DNA of 64,000 bases from Terrimicrobiaceae bacterium. Lineage in GTDB: Bacteria > Verrucomicrobiota > Verrucomicrobiia > Chthoniobacterales > Terrimicrobiaceae. The stretch's first letter is position 1. The number at the start of each line of letters is the position of its first letter. Shown here in pieces: positions 9,961 to 18,685 of this stretch. The notes below the pieces were generated by a model. The model ran no database searches and was not told the DNA's origin. It worked only from the letters and a program-made list of their open reading frames with translations. The translations under genes were made by a program, and so were the position numbers. The stretch spans positions 62,001 through 126,000 of the forward strand of contig JAGYIV010000012.1 of the NCBI GenBank assembly GCA_018402345.1, given 5' to 3'.

Positions 9961-11190
9961 TCAACCTGTGGTCGAACTGGTGCGGATCTTCAGGTAGAAA
10001 ATCCCGCCTGCGACGAGGTGGAGAACGGTCAGCGAACCCCAGAAAATCATCCATGATCCGTCGCTCTGGTCCCCAGCCAAGATGGTCCTTGCGGCCAGCA
10101 AGCCCGCCATGATCATGCCGGCAAGCGGCCCCAGTCCGCTTCCAAACATGCTCACCAGCGCCTGGGAACGATTCCGGGCATCCAAGGGCAGATGTTTCTC
10201 CATGAAGATCTGCATGGCGACAAAGGTGAAAGCTGTGACCGGTCCGTGCATGGCCAATCCCACCACCGCCAGAGCCACATGCCCGCCGGCGGCAAAAGCA
10301 GTGAAGCTGAGGGCCCGAATGCCGCTGCAGGCAAGACCGATGAGCATGAGCCAGCGCGGAGGGATTCTGTGCATAATGAACGGCAGCAGGGCGATAAAGA
10401 CGATCTCCGACCATTGTCCCAGCGTCATCCAGGCCGAGGGATGCTCGACCCCTCTGGCATGCAGCAGCTGGGGGGCATAGGGAAAGAATGCCGCCGAGAA
10501 ACACATGGTTGTTGTCAGCAATACGAGCAATGTTGCCGCGAGCCCGCCCGGAAATCGCAGGACCGCCTCAATGCCGAGCAAGCGTTTCCAGCCCCCTTCC
10601 CGCAGGGAAAGGTTGGGGGCGGGAGACCGCGGCAGGAGGAACGTGAAAAGGGCGAGTGCCAGCTCCGCCGCACCGGCAGCCACCATGGCGGTGGGCGAAA
10701 AATCCGCCTTCATCACGAAGCTGATGAGGTAGCCTGCGGCGATGTAGGAGACGGTTGACCAGAGGCGAAAGAACGGAAAATCGCGGGCCGGATCCTTCGA
10801 GTTGGCGAGGACAATGGCTGTTGCGAGGGTTCCTGTCGGCGCGAAGAGGATCGCATGCGCAGCCATGAACACGAAGACACCCACCCCGGAACCCTCTTTC
10901 ACGGCCAAGGCAGCGGCAAACATCATGGCGGAGCTGCCGAGCAGCAGGTAGCGGAGCACAGTCTGCGACGCCATCTTGTGATCGGCGACCACGGCGGCCA
11001 GCAAAGGAGCAAAAAGCGCCGCGAAGGGCGGAAAGGCAAATACGACCGGCACCAGCCACTCCCATCCGCGCGAAGCGAGAATATTTCCGAATGGCAGCAT
11101 CCACAACGCGCTCGAGAGCGGCTGCAGAAAGAAAAGCAGCGCCAGCCGTAGACGCGGCGTTGTCGTCGGAGTGAATGGTTCGCTGGACAT
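9961..11190 (-). CDS. MFS permease (nucleoside/sugar:H+ symporter-like)
   Basis: 409-aa integral membrane protein with 12 hydrophobic helices. FPPFAALFAPLLAAVVADHK near residues 50-70 and a repeated half in the C-terminal six helices fit the MFS_1-like or NupG-like group that imports nucleosides or sugars. It is convergent with fucP, with 123 bp between them in which no clear gene or strong terminator is seen. It lies 109 bp downstream of the SSS symporter gene on the same strand and is probably co-transcribed with it. The substrate is unknown; the setting suggests a sugar or oligosaccharide. Confidence 0.65.
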   Translation of the reverse strand: MSSEPFTPTTTPRLRLALLFFLQPLSSALWMLPFGNILASRGWEWLVPVVFAFPPFAALFAPLLAAVVADHKMASQTVLRYLLLGSSAMMFAAALAVKEGSGVGVFVFMAAHAILFAPTGTLATAIVLANSKDPARDFPFFRLWSTVSYIAAGYLISFVMKADFSPTAMVAAGAAELALALFTFLLPRSPAPNLSLREGGWKRLLGIEAVLRFPGGLAATLLVLLTTTMCFSAAFFPYAPQLLHARGVEHPSAWMTLGQWSEIVFIALLPFIMHRIPPRWLMLIGLACSGIRALSFTAFAAGGHVALAVVGLAMHGPVTAFTFVAMQIFMEKHLPLDARNRSQALVSMFGSGLGPLAGMIMAGLLAARTILAGDQSDGSWMIFWGSLTVLHLVAGGIFYLKIRTSSTTG

Positions 11191-11299
11191 AAGAGACAGT
11201 CAGGTTCTCCCAACAAGCAGCGGCACCTCTTCCACCATGTGCTCCGTCAGGGCCACAATGCTTGGAATGCGCTGCCCAACGTGTCGGGAAAGTCTAAAA

Positions 11300-13315
11300 T
11301 CACCAGAAGATTACGTAAAGGACGAGTGTGCAAACCACGACCACGACACCCCAGATTTTGGCCGATTTGGAGGATTCCAAGGCGATGAGGTCGGTGGTGG
11401 GTAGGACGACCGGTTTGGCCATGGGTTTGATGAGCGTGACCAGAGCCAGAGTGGCCATCACGACACCGAAGCAGACGGCCATGCGGTTGAGGAACGGCAT
11501 CTCGGGAGCGATGAACCACTTGAGCGCCCCGTAGAGCACAACGTTGAGCAGGATGCCCACCCAGCCCATGTAGCGCGGCGTGCGGGGAACAAGAAATCCG
11601 AAAAGATAAACGCTCAAAATCCCCGCGCTGATGAAGCCCTGGAACTCTTGGATGAAGGTGAAGATGCCGCCGAACTTCGGATTGCCGAGACCGGGAGCAA
11701 TAAGGCAGGCGATCAACACGAAGGCTACGACAAAGCCGCGACCGGAACGGATGAGTGCGCGATCGGAGAGTTCGTGGCCGCGGATTCGATGGCCGAGTTT
11801 GGCGACAATATCCATGGTGGCGATGGTCGAGGCGGAGTTGAGCATCGAGGCCAGCGACGAGACAACCGCGCCGAAGATGGCTGCAAGCACGAACCATGCG
11901 AATCCGGGTTGCAGCAGGTTGCGAAGCAGTGTGGGAAAGGCGGCATCATAATCGTAGCCGATGAGCTTGGTGCCTTGCGCAACTCCCGCCCCGGCGGCCT
12001 TGCTGAGCAGCGCGGTATTGACGGCGAGCAGTTCGGCGGGAGCCGCCTGCGGGTCGATGTCCACCGACTCGCCCGCCAATCGGGCATTGTGGTTGAGCAC
12101 CTCGCGGGCCTTGTTCGGGTCGGTGAGCGCGAAATTTTCTGTGAAGGGATAAACGCTCGTGCTGCCGGCGGCCATCGCGTCCAGCGTGATCTGGTTTTTC
12201 CGCACCGCCTCGCTTCGTAGGTCGTTGTTGTAAAGATTGAAACAAAGGATTCCTGGGATCACTACGATGAACGGAATGATCAGCTTGAGGGCGGCCGCAA
12301 AGACGATGCCTTTCTGTCCCTCCGCCAGCGACTTCGACCCGAGCGTGCGCTGCACGATGTATTGATTGAGCCCCCAGTAGAAGAAATTCGGAATCCACAG
12401 GCCAATAATGAGCGCGGTCCATGGGATGCTGGGATCGTCTTTGGGTCGGACCATGTGCATCTTGCCGCCGGAAAGGTTCTCGCCAGTGACAGCAGTAGCC
12501 TCGCCATCGCGACCGTCATTGAGCAGTTTGAAGCGCTCCCATCCGCCGGCATCACGCAAGTCCTCGACCGTGGCCAGGGAATTGGCGACCTTGGTTTGGA
12601 TTAGGTCGGCAGGATCCGCATCCCGCAACGCGGAGAACGCCAGCCACATCACGACGGCCCCGCCAACGATGAGCGAGGCGCCCCAGATCAGGTCGGTCCA
12701 TGCGCACGCTTTGAGGCCGCCGACGAATACATACAACGCAGCCGAGAGGCCGATGATCCAGCACCCGGTGGTGATGTCGCCCAGATCGAGGCCCAGGACG
12801 GAGTATCCGGCGAAGAACACCGACACCACCTTGGCCCCGGAATAGATGACCGATGCCGTCGGCACGCCGACGAGGATCACCAGCGTCGCCACCGCCATGA
12901 CCGTCCGCGCGAAGACGCCGTAGCGGTATTCGAGGAACTCGGGAATGGTGTAGATGCCGCAGCGCAGAAGTTTCGGCAGAAAGACAAACGCCACCACCAC
13001 AAGAGTGATGGCCGCCATCCACTCGTAGGAGGCGATGGCCATGCCGAGCCAGTCGGCCGCTTGCCCGGACATGCCGACAAACTGCTCGGTTGAGATATTT
13101 GCGGCGATCAACGAAAACCCGACCAGCCACCACGTCAGGCCGCGCCCGGCGAGGAAATACCCCGCGGTGCCACCGTGACCGGCTTCATCCTTGCCTTTGT
13201 TTCCCTGCCAGATTCCAAATGCGATCACGCCGATCACGGCGACAAAAAACAGGATGACATCGAGGGTTCCAAGGGAAGCCGATGGAGCGGCCTGGGCCAG
13301 CAAGAAATGGTTCAT
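11300..13315 (-). CDS. Sodium:solute symporter (SSS/SLC5 family), probable Na+/sugar symporter
   Basis: 671-aa inner-membrane protein with about 14 helices. It has the SSS signature region (NISTEQFVGMSGQAADWLG, then YEWMAAITLVVVAFVFLP), a GVPTASVIYSGAKVVSVFF segment and the LASMLNSASTIATMDIV pattern found near the Na+ site of SGLT-like carriers. A hydrophilic loop of roughly 100 residues sits between the central helices. The motif at 13475-13487 lies 160 bp upstream in the matching orientation. It is the first gene of a two-gene (-) unit with the MFS permease. A paralogue is encoded at 54230. Confidence 0.8.
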   Translation of the reverse strand: MNHFLLAQAAPSASLGTLDVILFFVAVIGVIAFGIWQGNKGKDEAGHGGTAGYFLAGRGLTWWLVGFSLIAANISTEQFVGMSGQAADWLGMAIASYEWMAAITLVVVAFVFLPKLLRCGIYTIPEFLEYRYGVFARTVMAVATLVILVGVPTASVIYSGAKVVSVFFAGYSVLGLDLGDITTGCWIIGLSAALYVFVGGLKACAWTDLIWGASLIVGGAVVMWLAFSALRDADPADLIQTKVANSLATVEDLRDAGGWERFKLLNDGRDGEATAVTGENLSGGKMHMVRPKDDPSIPWTALIIGLWIPNFFYWGLNQYIVQRTLGSKSLAEGQKGIVFAAALKLIIPFIVVIPGILCFNLYNNDLRSEAVRKNQITLDAMAAGSTSVYPFTENFALTDPNKAREVLNHNARLAGESVDIDPQAAPAELLAVNTALLSKAAGAGVAQGTKLIGYDYDAAFPTLLRNLLQPGFAWFVLAAIFGAVVSSLASMLNSASTIATMDIVAKLGHRIRGHELSDRALIRSGRGFVVAFVLIACLIAPGLGNPKFGGIFTFIQEFQGFISAGILSVYLFGFLVPRTPRYMGWVGILLNVVLYGALKWFIAPEMPFLNRMAVCFGVVMATLALVTLIKPMAKPVVLPTTDLIALESSKSAKIWGVVVVVCTLVLYVIFW

Positions 13316-13474
13316 AGGTGGTGACGATCAGGTTTGATGATTCTGGGAAATGCTCTCGGCCGCCGCGAACCAGCACCGACGGAAGGCGAAGATGGGGGAA
13401 GTCACAGCCGAGGACAATATCGCAGATTCTGCATTTCCGGGGTTTGGATGGAAAGGCGGAGAACAGCGGATTTT

Positions 13475-13487
13475 GTTAAACGTAAAA
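13475..13487 (-). promoter_or_regulatory. Putative operator motif (TTTTACGTTTAAC on the minus strand) upstream of the SSS symporter
   Basis: Exact copy on the minus strand in the 259-bp gap between the ATPase gene end and the symporter start, 160 bp before the symporter ATG and pointing toward it. Confidence 0.6.
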
Positions 13488-13574
13488 CTTCAGCATTCAA
13501 CAATCATCAATCGCAAATTGCTCACTTAACATGCGCTTTGAAGGGTGGACTACACGAGAGAAGGCAATCCACTG

Positions 13575-14897
13575 CTACAGGGCCGCAAGCGCAAGAAACC
13601 GCGGAAGACTTTGAAACGCATAGAGCGGAATATTCAACACCCGCCCATCGATTTTTAGGTTGCGCAGCGATGTCCGGACGGCCAGGGAGGGATCATATTT
13701 CGCAAGATAGAATGCCAGACTCTTGGCTCGAACATTTATTCCGGATTTGGCTTCGATCGGTAATATCTCTGAGCCGTGCTGAAGGAGAAAATCGACTTCG
13801 GCATCGCGACCCACGTTCTTCCAATAGTGGAGCGGGCCATCCGTCATGGCCGCCAGATGCTGCGCGATATGGTTTTCGACGAAGGCTCCCTGATATTCCG
13901 TGAGGATCGACAGGTCGCTGTGGACGGCATCGGGCGGCACGCGCGCAAGGGCACCCAGGAGGCCCACATCGCAGGAATACACTTTGAAGCTGGCTCCGTC
14001 CGCATGGGCTTTGAGAGGGGGGCGGGGTGTGGTCACAAGCGAGCACCGATGAATCAAGCCCGCGTTGACCAGCCATGTCAGCGCGTTTTCATATTCGCGC
14101 GCCCGCGCCCCTTCCTTGGCCAGCGAAAACAGAAACTTCTTGTTTTCACGGGCGAGTTGGGATGGCAGCGACTCCCACACCAGCGATAACTTGGGAATAT
14201 CCGAAGCCGGAGCGTGCTTGGCGAAGTCGAGTGAATATGAGTCCAGAATCGCCCGCTGGACGGAGCGGCAATCCGCCCCGCTGGAATCCGCAGAGTGCCG
14301 CAGCACCACTTCGGGCATGCCGCCCACATAGTAGTAGCGCCGCAGCAGGCCAATCAGCTCATGGTGCAGTGCATCGGGAAGTGGTGCGATTCGGTCGATG
14401 CCTTCGAGGTAGGTCCGGTAGGAGGATTGGCCCACGGCGTCCAGGAACTCATAGAATGTCATCGGATGCAGATCGAGGAAATCCACCTTGCCGACGGGAA
14501 AAGACTTCGGCTGGGACATCGAAACCCCCAGCAATGATCCGGCTGCGGCAATGTGATACTCGTTGGCCTGTTCCTGAAAGTATTTCAGAGCATTGAGGGC
14601 ATCGTTACACGCCTGAATCTCATCGAAAATGACCAGATCTTCTGAGCGATGGATCTCGTTCCCGCCATAGAGAGCCAGATCCCGAATGATCCGATCCGGA
14701 GAAAGGGCACCGGTAAATAGCGAGCCGAGCCGGGGGTCCTGTTCGAAATTGAAGTAATGGCAATGTCGATATTCGCATTTCCCCAACTCGCGGAGAATAT
14801 ACGTCTTTCCGGTCTGGCGGGCACCACGAAGAATGAGCGGTTTGCGATAGGTGGAACTCCTCCAATTCAGGAGTTCCTTGTAAATATCGCGTTTCAT
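13575..14897 (-). CDS. AAA ATPase with DUF4143 C-terminal domain
   Basis: 440-aa protein. N-terminal P-loop: Walker A GARQTGKT at residues 25-32 and a Walker B/DEAH-like DLVIFDEIQ near residue 88. The sensor region AAGSLLGVS and the DFLDLHPMTFYEFL segment follow, and then a DUF4143 domain with GGMPEVVLR. The C-terminus YWKNVGRDAEVDFLL with IEAKSG is the PD-(D/E)XK-like end typical of this family. Such ATPases are common, mobile, accessory genes of unknown function. It interrupts the glycan genes and is probably unrelated cargo. A weak variant of the window motif (minus strand, 14938-14949) lies upstream. Confidence 0.8.
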   Translation of the reverse strand: MKRDIYKELLNWRSSTYRKPLILRGARQTGKTYILRELGKCEYRHCHYFNFEQDPRLGSLFTGALSPDRIIRDLALYGGNEIHRSEDLVIFDEIQACNDALNALKYFQEQANEYHIAAAGSLLGVSMSQPKSFPVGKVDFLDLHPMTFYEFLDAVGQSSYRTYLEGIDRIAPLPDALHHELIGLLRRYYYVGGMPEVVLRHSADSSGADCRSVQRAILDSYSLDFAKHAPASDIPKLSLVWESLPSQLARENKKFLFSLAKEGARAREYENALTWLVNAGLIHRCSLVTTPRPPLKAHADGASFKVYSCDVGLLGALARVPPDAVHSDLSILTEYQGAFVENHIAQHLAAMTDGPLHYWKNVGRDAEVDFLLQHGSEILPIEAKSGINVRAKSLAFYLAKYDPSLAVRTSLRNLKIDGRVLNIPLYAFQSLPRFLALAAL

Positions 14898-15212
14898 TCC
14901 GGAAAACTATCCCCGTCACAGCACGGGCAGGTCAACAGAAAACGTAAAGCTCGTGACAAATCACCATTATTACCCCGTGTATTACGTGAGAAACATCACG
15001 AAAACAGCCTCTCCTTTGCCCGCATTTGCACTTGAGGGCGCTTCTTTGGCAGTTGTCCAGTTCGTGCAGATCCGTGAAGATAAACGTCCTGCCAATGACG
15101 GCTTTCAACACGGATTTTGGCAGGATCATGGCACGGGCCGGGCTGCGCAGGGTGGCAGACTTTGCCAGAGGAGCGCCAAAAGGATCGTGCGCGCGGGTTT
15201 TACAATTGATCC
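14898..15212 (+). other. Intergenic stretch, no gene recognised
   Basis: About 315 bp between the ATPase start and the GH95 stop. Open frames exist on both strands, but they are short and I recognise nothing in them. A weak copy of the window motif (GCTTTACGTTTTC on the minus strand, 14938-14950) is the only signal noted. Confidence 0.4.
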
Positions 15213-17516
15213 CTATCGTTTTGTCGTCTGCTGCGGTGGGATGTGTTCCGAGCGGATCGTCTTGGTTTCCCCATTGACGCGGACCTTGACCTCGCGGGGC
15301 TCGGGCGAAGCGATGCGGTAATCCGTGACCTTTCCGTCCTTCCACTCCATATCCACGGTGAAGCCGTCCCTTGCCCGCAGGCCGGTGACCTTGCCATCAG
15401 GCCAGGCGTCGGGCAGCGCGGGCAGGAGAGAAAGGATGAAGGGTGAAGGGTGAGGTATGAAGGCCTGCCCATTCATTCGGGATTCTGACTTCTGACTTCT
15501 GACTTCTGGCTTCTCCTCGTGGCTTTGCAGGAGCATCTCGGAGACTCCGGCGGCGTAGCCGAAGTTGGCGTCGATTTGGAACGGCGGATGGGTGGCGAGG
15601 AGGTTGGGCGTGAGGGAGGTGCGGATGAGGCCTGAGAGGATTCTGTAGGCGCGGTTGCCGTCCTGGAGGCGGGCCCAGACGCTGATTTTCCAGGCGCGGC
15701 TCCAGCCGGTCGAGGCGTCGCCACGGGCGTTCATGGACACTTTCGCGGCTTCGGCGAGTTCGGGCGTTGTCGAGGGAGCGATTTGCCGCCCGGGGAAGAC
15801 GGCGATCATGTGGGAGAAGTGGCGGTGGGTGTCCTTGGGATCATCGATGTCCTCGGCCCATTCCTGGAGCTGTCCCCACTTGCCGATCTTCGGGCCGAGG
15901 AGGCGGGAGCGCAGCGATTCCACCTTCGCGCGGAAGTCCGGGTCCACGCCAAGGTCTTTCGAGGCTTCGATGGTGTTGGTGAAAAGATCATACGCCAGTT
16001 GTTGGTCGTAGGAATTCCCGGCGGCGATGGGGCCGTGCTCGGGCGACTTGCCGGGAGGGGCCACGAGTTTGCCATCGGCATTTTCCTTGAGGATGTCCTC
16101 CCAGAATTCGCAGAGTTCCTTGAGGATCGGATAGGCCTGGGTGCGGAGGTATTCCTTGTCGCCGGTGAAGGCGTAGTGATCCCAGAGGTTCTGGGCCAGC
16201 CAGGCGGCATCGCCCATGCTCCAGGGGCAGGTGGCACCGCCGAAGATGCCGTTCTCCCAGCGGGTCGCCCAGCCGCGCACGCCGAGTTCGCGCTTGGTCT
16301 CCTCGCGCCGCACGGGGGTAATCGAATTCAACCACTCGCTGAAGGGGAGAAAGCACTCACCCAGATTCGCCGGGCCGGTGAACCAGTAGTTCATCTGGAG
16401 GTTCACATTGGCGTGGTAATCACATCGCCACATCGGGTTGTTGCTGTTGTTCCAGATGCCTTGGAGATTCGCTGGCAAGTCACCTGTGCGGGAACAGGCG
16501 ATCATGAGGTAGCGGGCATATTGATAAACAAGGGCCTCAAGTTCCGGATCGGGCTTGCCCTTGAGATCGGGAGCATCGTTTTGTCCGTCGTAAATCGAGT
16601 CCTTAGCTTTGGTCATTTCACCGCCGCGATAAGAATTGAGGCGTTGGTTGGTGGGGAGGTTGGCAATGTCGAGAGGGGTCTTGCCGAGGTCGATCGCGAG
16701 GCGGTTGAAGAGGGATTGGTAGTCCGCCACATGGGCGGCGACGAGGTCGGGGTAGGGGACCGCTGCGGCTTTTTCCAAGCGGGCGGCGATGGCACGCGAA
16801 GGATGCTCGCCACGCCAGTTTTTATCACGCTGGTTGATGTAGTCTGTTCCGGCGTCAAGATAAACCGTGAGGGTATCGACATTTTGGAAGGCCAGGTTGC
16901 CGTCCTTTGCCTCCACCGTGCCGCCTTCGTGGCGGACGAGCGCGCGGGCCTCGTAATCAAGGGCGATGTCGTAGGCGGATTTGTTCTTCGTTTGGGAGTG
17001 GATGAACCCCGCGAGATTGCCTTGGAAGGCGAGTCCGCTGGCATCCGCTGTCGCGGTGCCGTTGTGGGCATCCGCGAGGGAAATCGTGCCGCTGAGCGCA
17101 CCGGGCTTGTCGGCGGTGAAGTGGAAGACCATCACCCCGGCCGGGTGGCTTGCGAAATACTCCCGGCGAAAGTTCACTCCGCCCTTTGTGTAGCTGACCG
17201 TCTGCACAGCGCGGGCGATATCGAGTTCCCGCCGGTAGTTTGTTGTTTCGCCCTTGCCGTCGAAATCGATGAAAAGGTCGCCGAAAGCCTGGTAGGCGCC
17301 GGTGTCGGTCTCGTCGCCGATCCAGAGGCTGTCCTCGTTAAACTGGATGCGCTCGCGCTCGATCCCGCCAAAGGTCATCGCACCGAGGCGGCCATTGCCT
17401 ATCGGTAGCGCCTCGGTTTCCCATTCTTCGGCAGGCTTGTCATACCAGAGGGTGTTTTCCGAGGCAAAAGTCATGGTGGCAGTGAGAAGGAGCGGAATGA
17501 GAATGGTCTGCTTCAT
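15213..17516 (-). CDS. GH95 alpha-L-fucosidase (exported)
   Basis: 767-aa enzyme with a Sec signal (MKQTILIPLLLTATMTFASE). The start of the mature protein, LWYDKPAEEWETEALPIGNG, is the GH95 opening. CDYHANVNLQMNYWF carries the asparagines that serve as base in GH95 inverting 1,2-alpha-fucosidases, and the SPEHGPI segment lies in the region of the catalytic acid. LLPALPDAWPDGKVTGLRAR near the C-terminus is also family-like. A short low-complexity insertion (about residues 667-694) precedes that segment. The gene is the last of a (-) unit GH29 - SGNH esterase - GH95, and would remove 1,2-linked fucose, or L-galactose in some members, after deacetylation. Confidence 0.88.
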   Translation of the reverse strand: MKQTILIPLLLTATMTFASENTLWYDKPAEEWETEALPIGNGRLGAMTFGGIERERIQFNEDSLWIGDETDTGAYQAFGDLFIDFDGKGETTNYRRELDIARAVQTVSYTKGGVNFRREYFASHPAGVMVFHFTADKPGALSGTISLADAHNGTATADASGLAFQGNLAGFIHSQTKNKSAYDIALDYEARALVRHEGGTVEAKDGNLAFQNVDTLTVYLDAGTDYINQRDKNWRGEHPSRAIAARLEKAAAVPYPDLVAAHVADYQSLFNRLAIDLGKTPLDIANLPTNQRLNSYRGGEMTKAKDSIYDGQNDAPDLKGKPDPELEALVYQYARYLMIACSRTGDLPANLQGIWNNSNNPMWRCDYHANVNLQMNYWFTGPANLGECFLPFSEWLNSITPVRREETKRELGVRGWATRWENGIFGGATCPWSMGDAAWLAQNLWDHYAFTGDKEYLRTQAYPILKELCEFWEDILKENADGKLVAPPGKSPEHGPIAAGNSYDQQLAYDLFTNTIEASKDLGVDPDFRAKVESLRSRLLGPKIGKWGQLQEWAEDIDDPKDTHRHFSHMIAVFPGRQIAPSTTPELAEAAKVSMNARGDASTGWSRAWKISVWARLQDGNRAYRILSGLIRTSLTPNLLATHPPFQIDANFGYAAGVSEMLLQSHEEKPEVRSQKSESRMNGQAFIPHPSPFILSLLPALPDAWPDGKVTGLRARDGFTVDMEWKDGKVTDYRIASPEPREVKVRVNGETKTIRSEHIPPQQTTKR
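15435..15518 (-). repeat. Simple-sequence insertion inside the GH95 coding frame
   Basis: The plus strand shows TTCTGAC-type units (about three copies of TGACTTC) and GAAGGGTGA-type units. They encode EVRSQKSES and IPHPSPFI (around residues 667-694) between the conserved MLLQSH and LLPALP blocks. The frame stays open, so the insertion is a multiple of three. Confidence 0.65.
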
Positions 17517-17591
17517 GGGTCGGTTGGTTTGCGCGGCGCGTAGTGAGATTTCTATTTTGATTCCGATCCGGGGATCATTGTAAGAGCGTCC

Positions 17592-18659
17592 TCAAAGTTT
17601 CGTGGTAGTAAGTATTATGGCTTCGAGCTGATTCGCCAGCAGGCGGGCGAGTTTGAGGTGGCCGGTCCCGCCAGGATGGACGCCGTCGGCAAAATCCTCT
17701 TTGACGAGCCAGCCTGTGGTGTCCACGTGGTGGACATTCGGATCCGTTTCGTGAATCTCCTCCCAAGCCTGACGGATCTCCTTCTCGTAGGGTCCGCCCA
17801 AGGTTCTCAGCATCACGATGGGAGCCTTGGGGAACTTCTCCCGGATTCCTGAAACAAGCCGCTTGTAGGCTGCAACAAACGCATCCGGCGTGGCCTTGCC
17901 GCACTGGTCGTTTTGGCCAAGGAGGATAACCACCATTTCTGGCGTGTAGGCGCTGAAGTCCCAGGGAACCGTGAATTCCTCGGGGGATTTCTCGTGGCTG
18001 TAGCTATGCTTGCGGAAGTATTGCACCTCCATTCCGGTCTTGCTGGTGCATCCGTAGCCGTCGGTGAGCGCGACCCCGCTGAAGGCGATCTGGGTGTGAT
18101 CGCGCCCGAGCATTTCGGCAGCCATCCACGCATAGTTGGCGTTTGTGCCCGTCGTGATGGAGTCGCCGATGAATTCGATGAGCGGTCGCTCCAAAGGAGG
18201 CAGGGTCTGCGCTCCGTCTTCCAATGTCAGACCCTTGAATGCCACGCGGTAGTTTTGCCCTGCGGATCCGACTTGCAGGGTGTGTTCCTTTCCTTTCAAT
18301 TGTTTATCATGGAGTTCCACGATTTTTCCCGGGACCGCGCTGACTGTGCGGAAGGGTTCTCCGTTGATGCTGACCGCGAGAAGTGTTGGAGCGTCCACGC
18401 GGATGCCAACTTTTGAGCCGGTGAATTTCGTTCGGAAATAGTGGCCGTTCCAATTCCCTTGAGCGATCGCCGGATTTGTTCGATCCCATCGGCCGATGTA
18501 GAGAATGTTGGGATCCCCATGCGGCACTTCAACCGGTGGACCGGCGGGTGTCGGCGACGCGGTGGGTGCTGGCGTTTGCGCGAGAGCGGCGGACAGGCAA
18601 ACACCGAGCAGGAGAGTGGAGACGATGAGGGCGGGCTGAAGTGTTGATCGAGCTTCCAT
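17592..18659 (-). CDS. Exported SGNH/GDSL carbohydrate esterase (CE2-like acetyl esterase)
   Basis: 355 aa with a signal peptide ending near SAALAQ and a Pro/Thr-rich linker (TPAPTASPTPAG). The N-terminal half (ILYIGRWD through LKGKEHTLQVG) looks like the beta-sandwich of CE2 esterases. The SGNH hydrolase follows: block I FIGDSITTG (nucleophile Ser), block III GQND, and block V DGVHPGGTGH with the catalytic Asp/His. CE2-type enzymes remove O-acetyl groups from polysaccharides. It lies between the GH29 and GH95 genes (26 and 75 nt gaps) and probably deacetylates fucose- or galactose-containing chains so that the two fucosidases can act. The acetyl substrate is inferred. Confidence 0.78.
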   Translation of the reverse strand: MEARSTLQPALIVSTLLLGVCLSAALAQTPAPTASPTPAGPPVEVPHGDPNILYIGRWDRTNPAIAQGNWNGHYFRTKFTGSKVGIRVDAPTLLAVSINGEPFRTVSAVPGKIVELHDKQLKGKEHTLQVGSAGQNYRVAFKGLTLEDGAQTLPPLERPLIEFIGDSITTGTNANYAWMAAEMLGRDHTQIAFSGVALTDGYGCTSKTGMEVQYFRKHSYSHEKSPEEFTVPWDFSAYTPEMVVILLGQNDQCGKATPDAFVAAYKRLVSGIREKFPKAPIVMLRTLGGPYEKEIRQAWEEIHETDPNVHHVDTTGWLVKEDFADGVHPGGTGHLKLARLLANQLEAIILTTTKL

Positions 18660-18685
18660 GCCGGTATTGCGAGGAGGTGGGGATT

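Noticed and set aside
14953-15321. Possible C-terminal end of a formylglycine-generating/SUMF1-type protein
   Set aside because: Only a loose resemblance around one Arg-rich stretch. The key GFR pattern is absent and the frame overlaps the GH95 gene.
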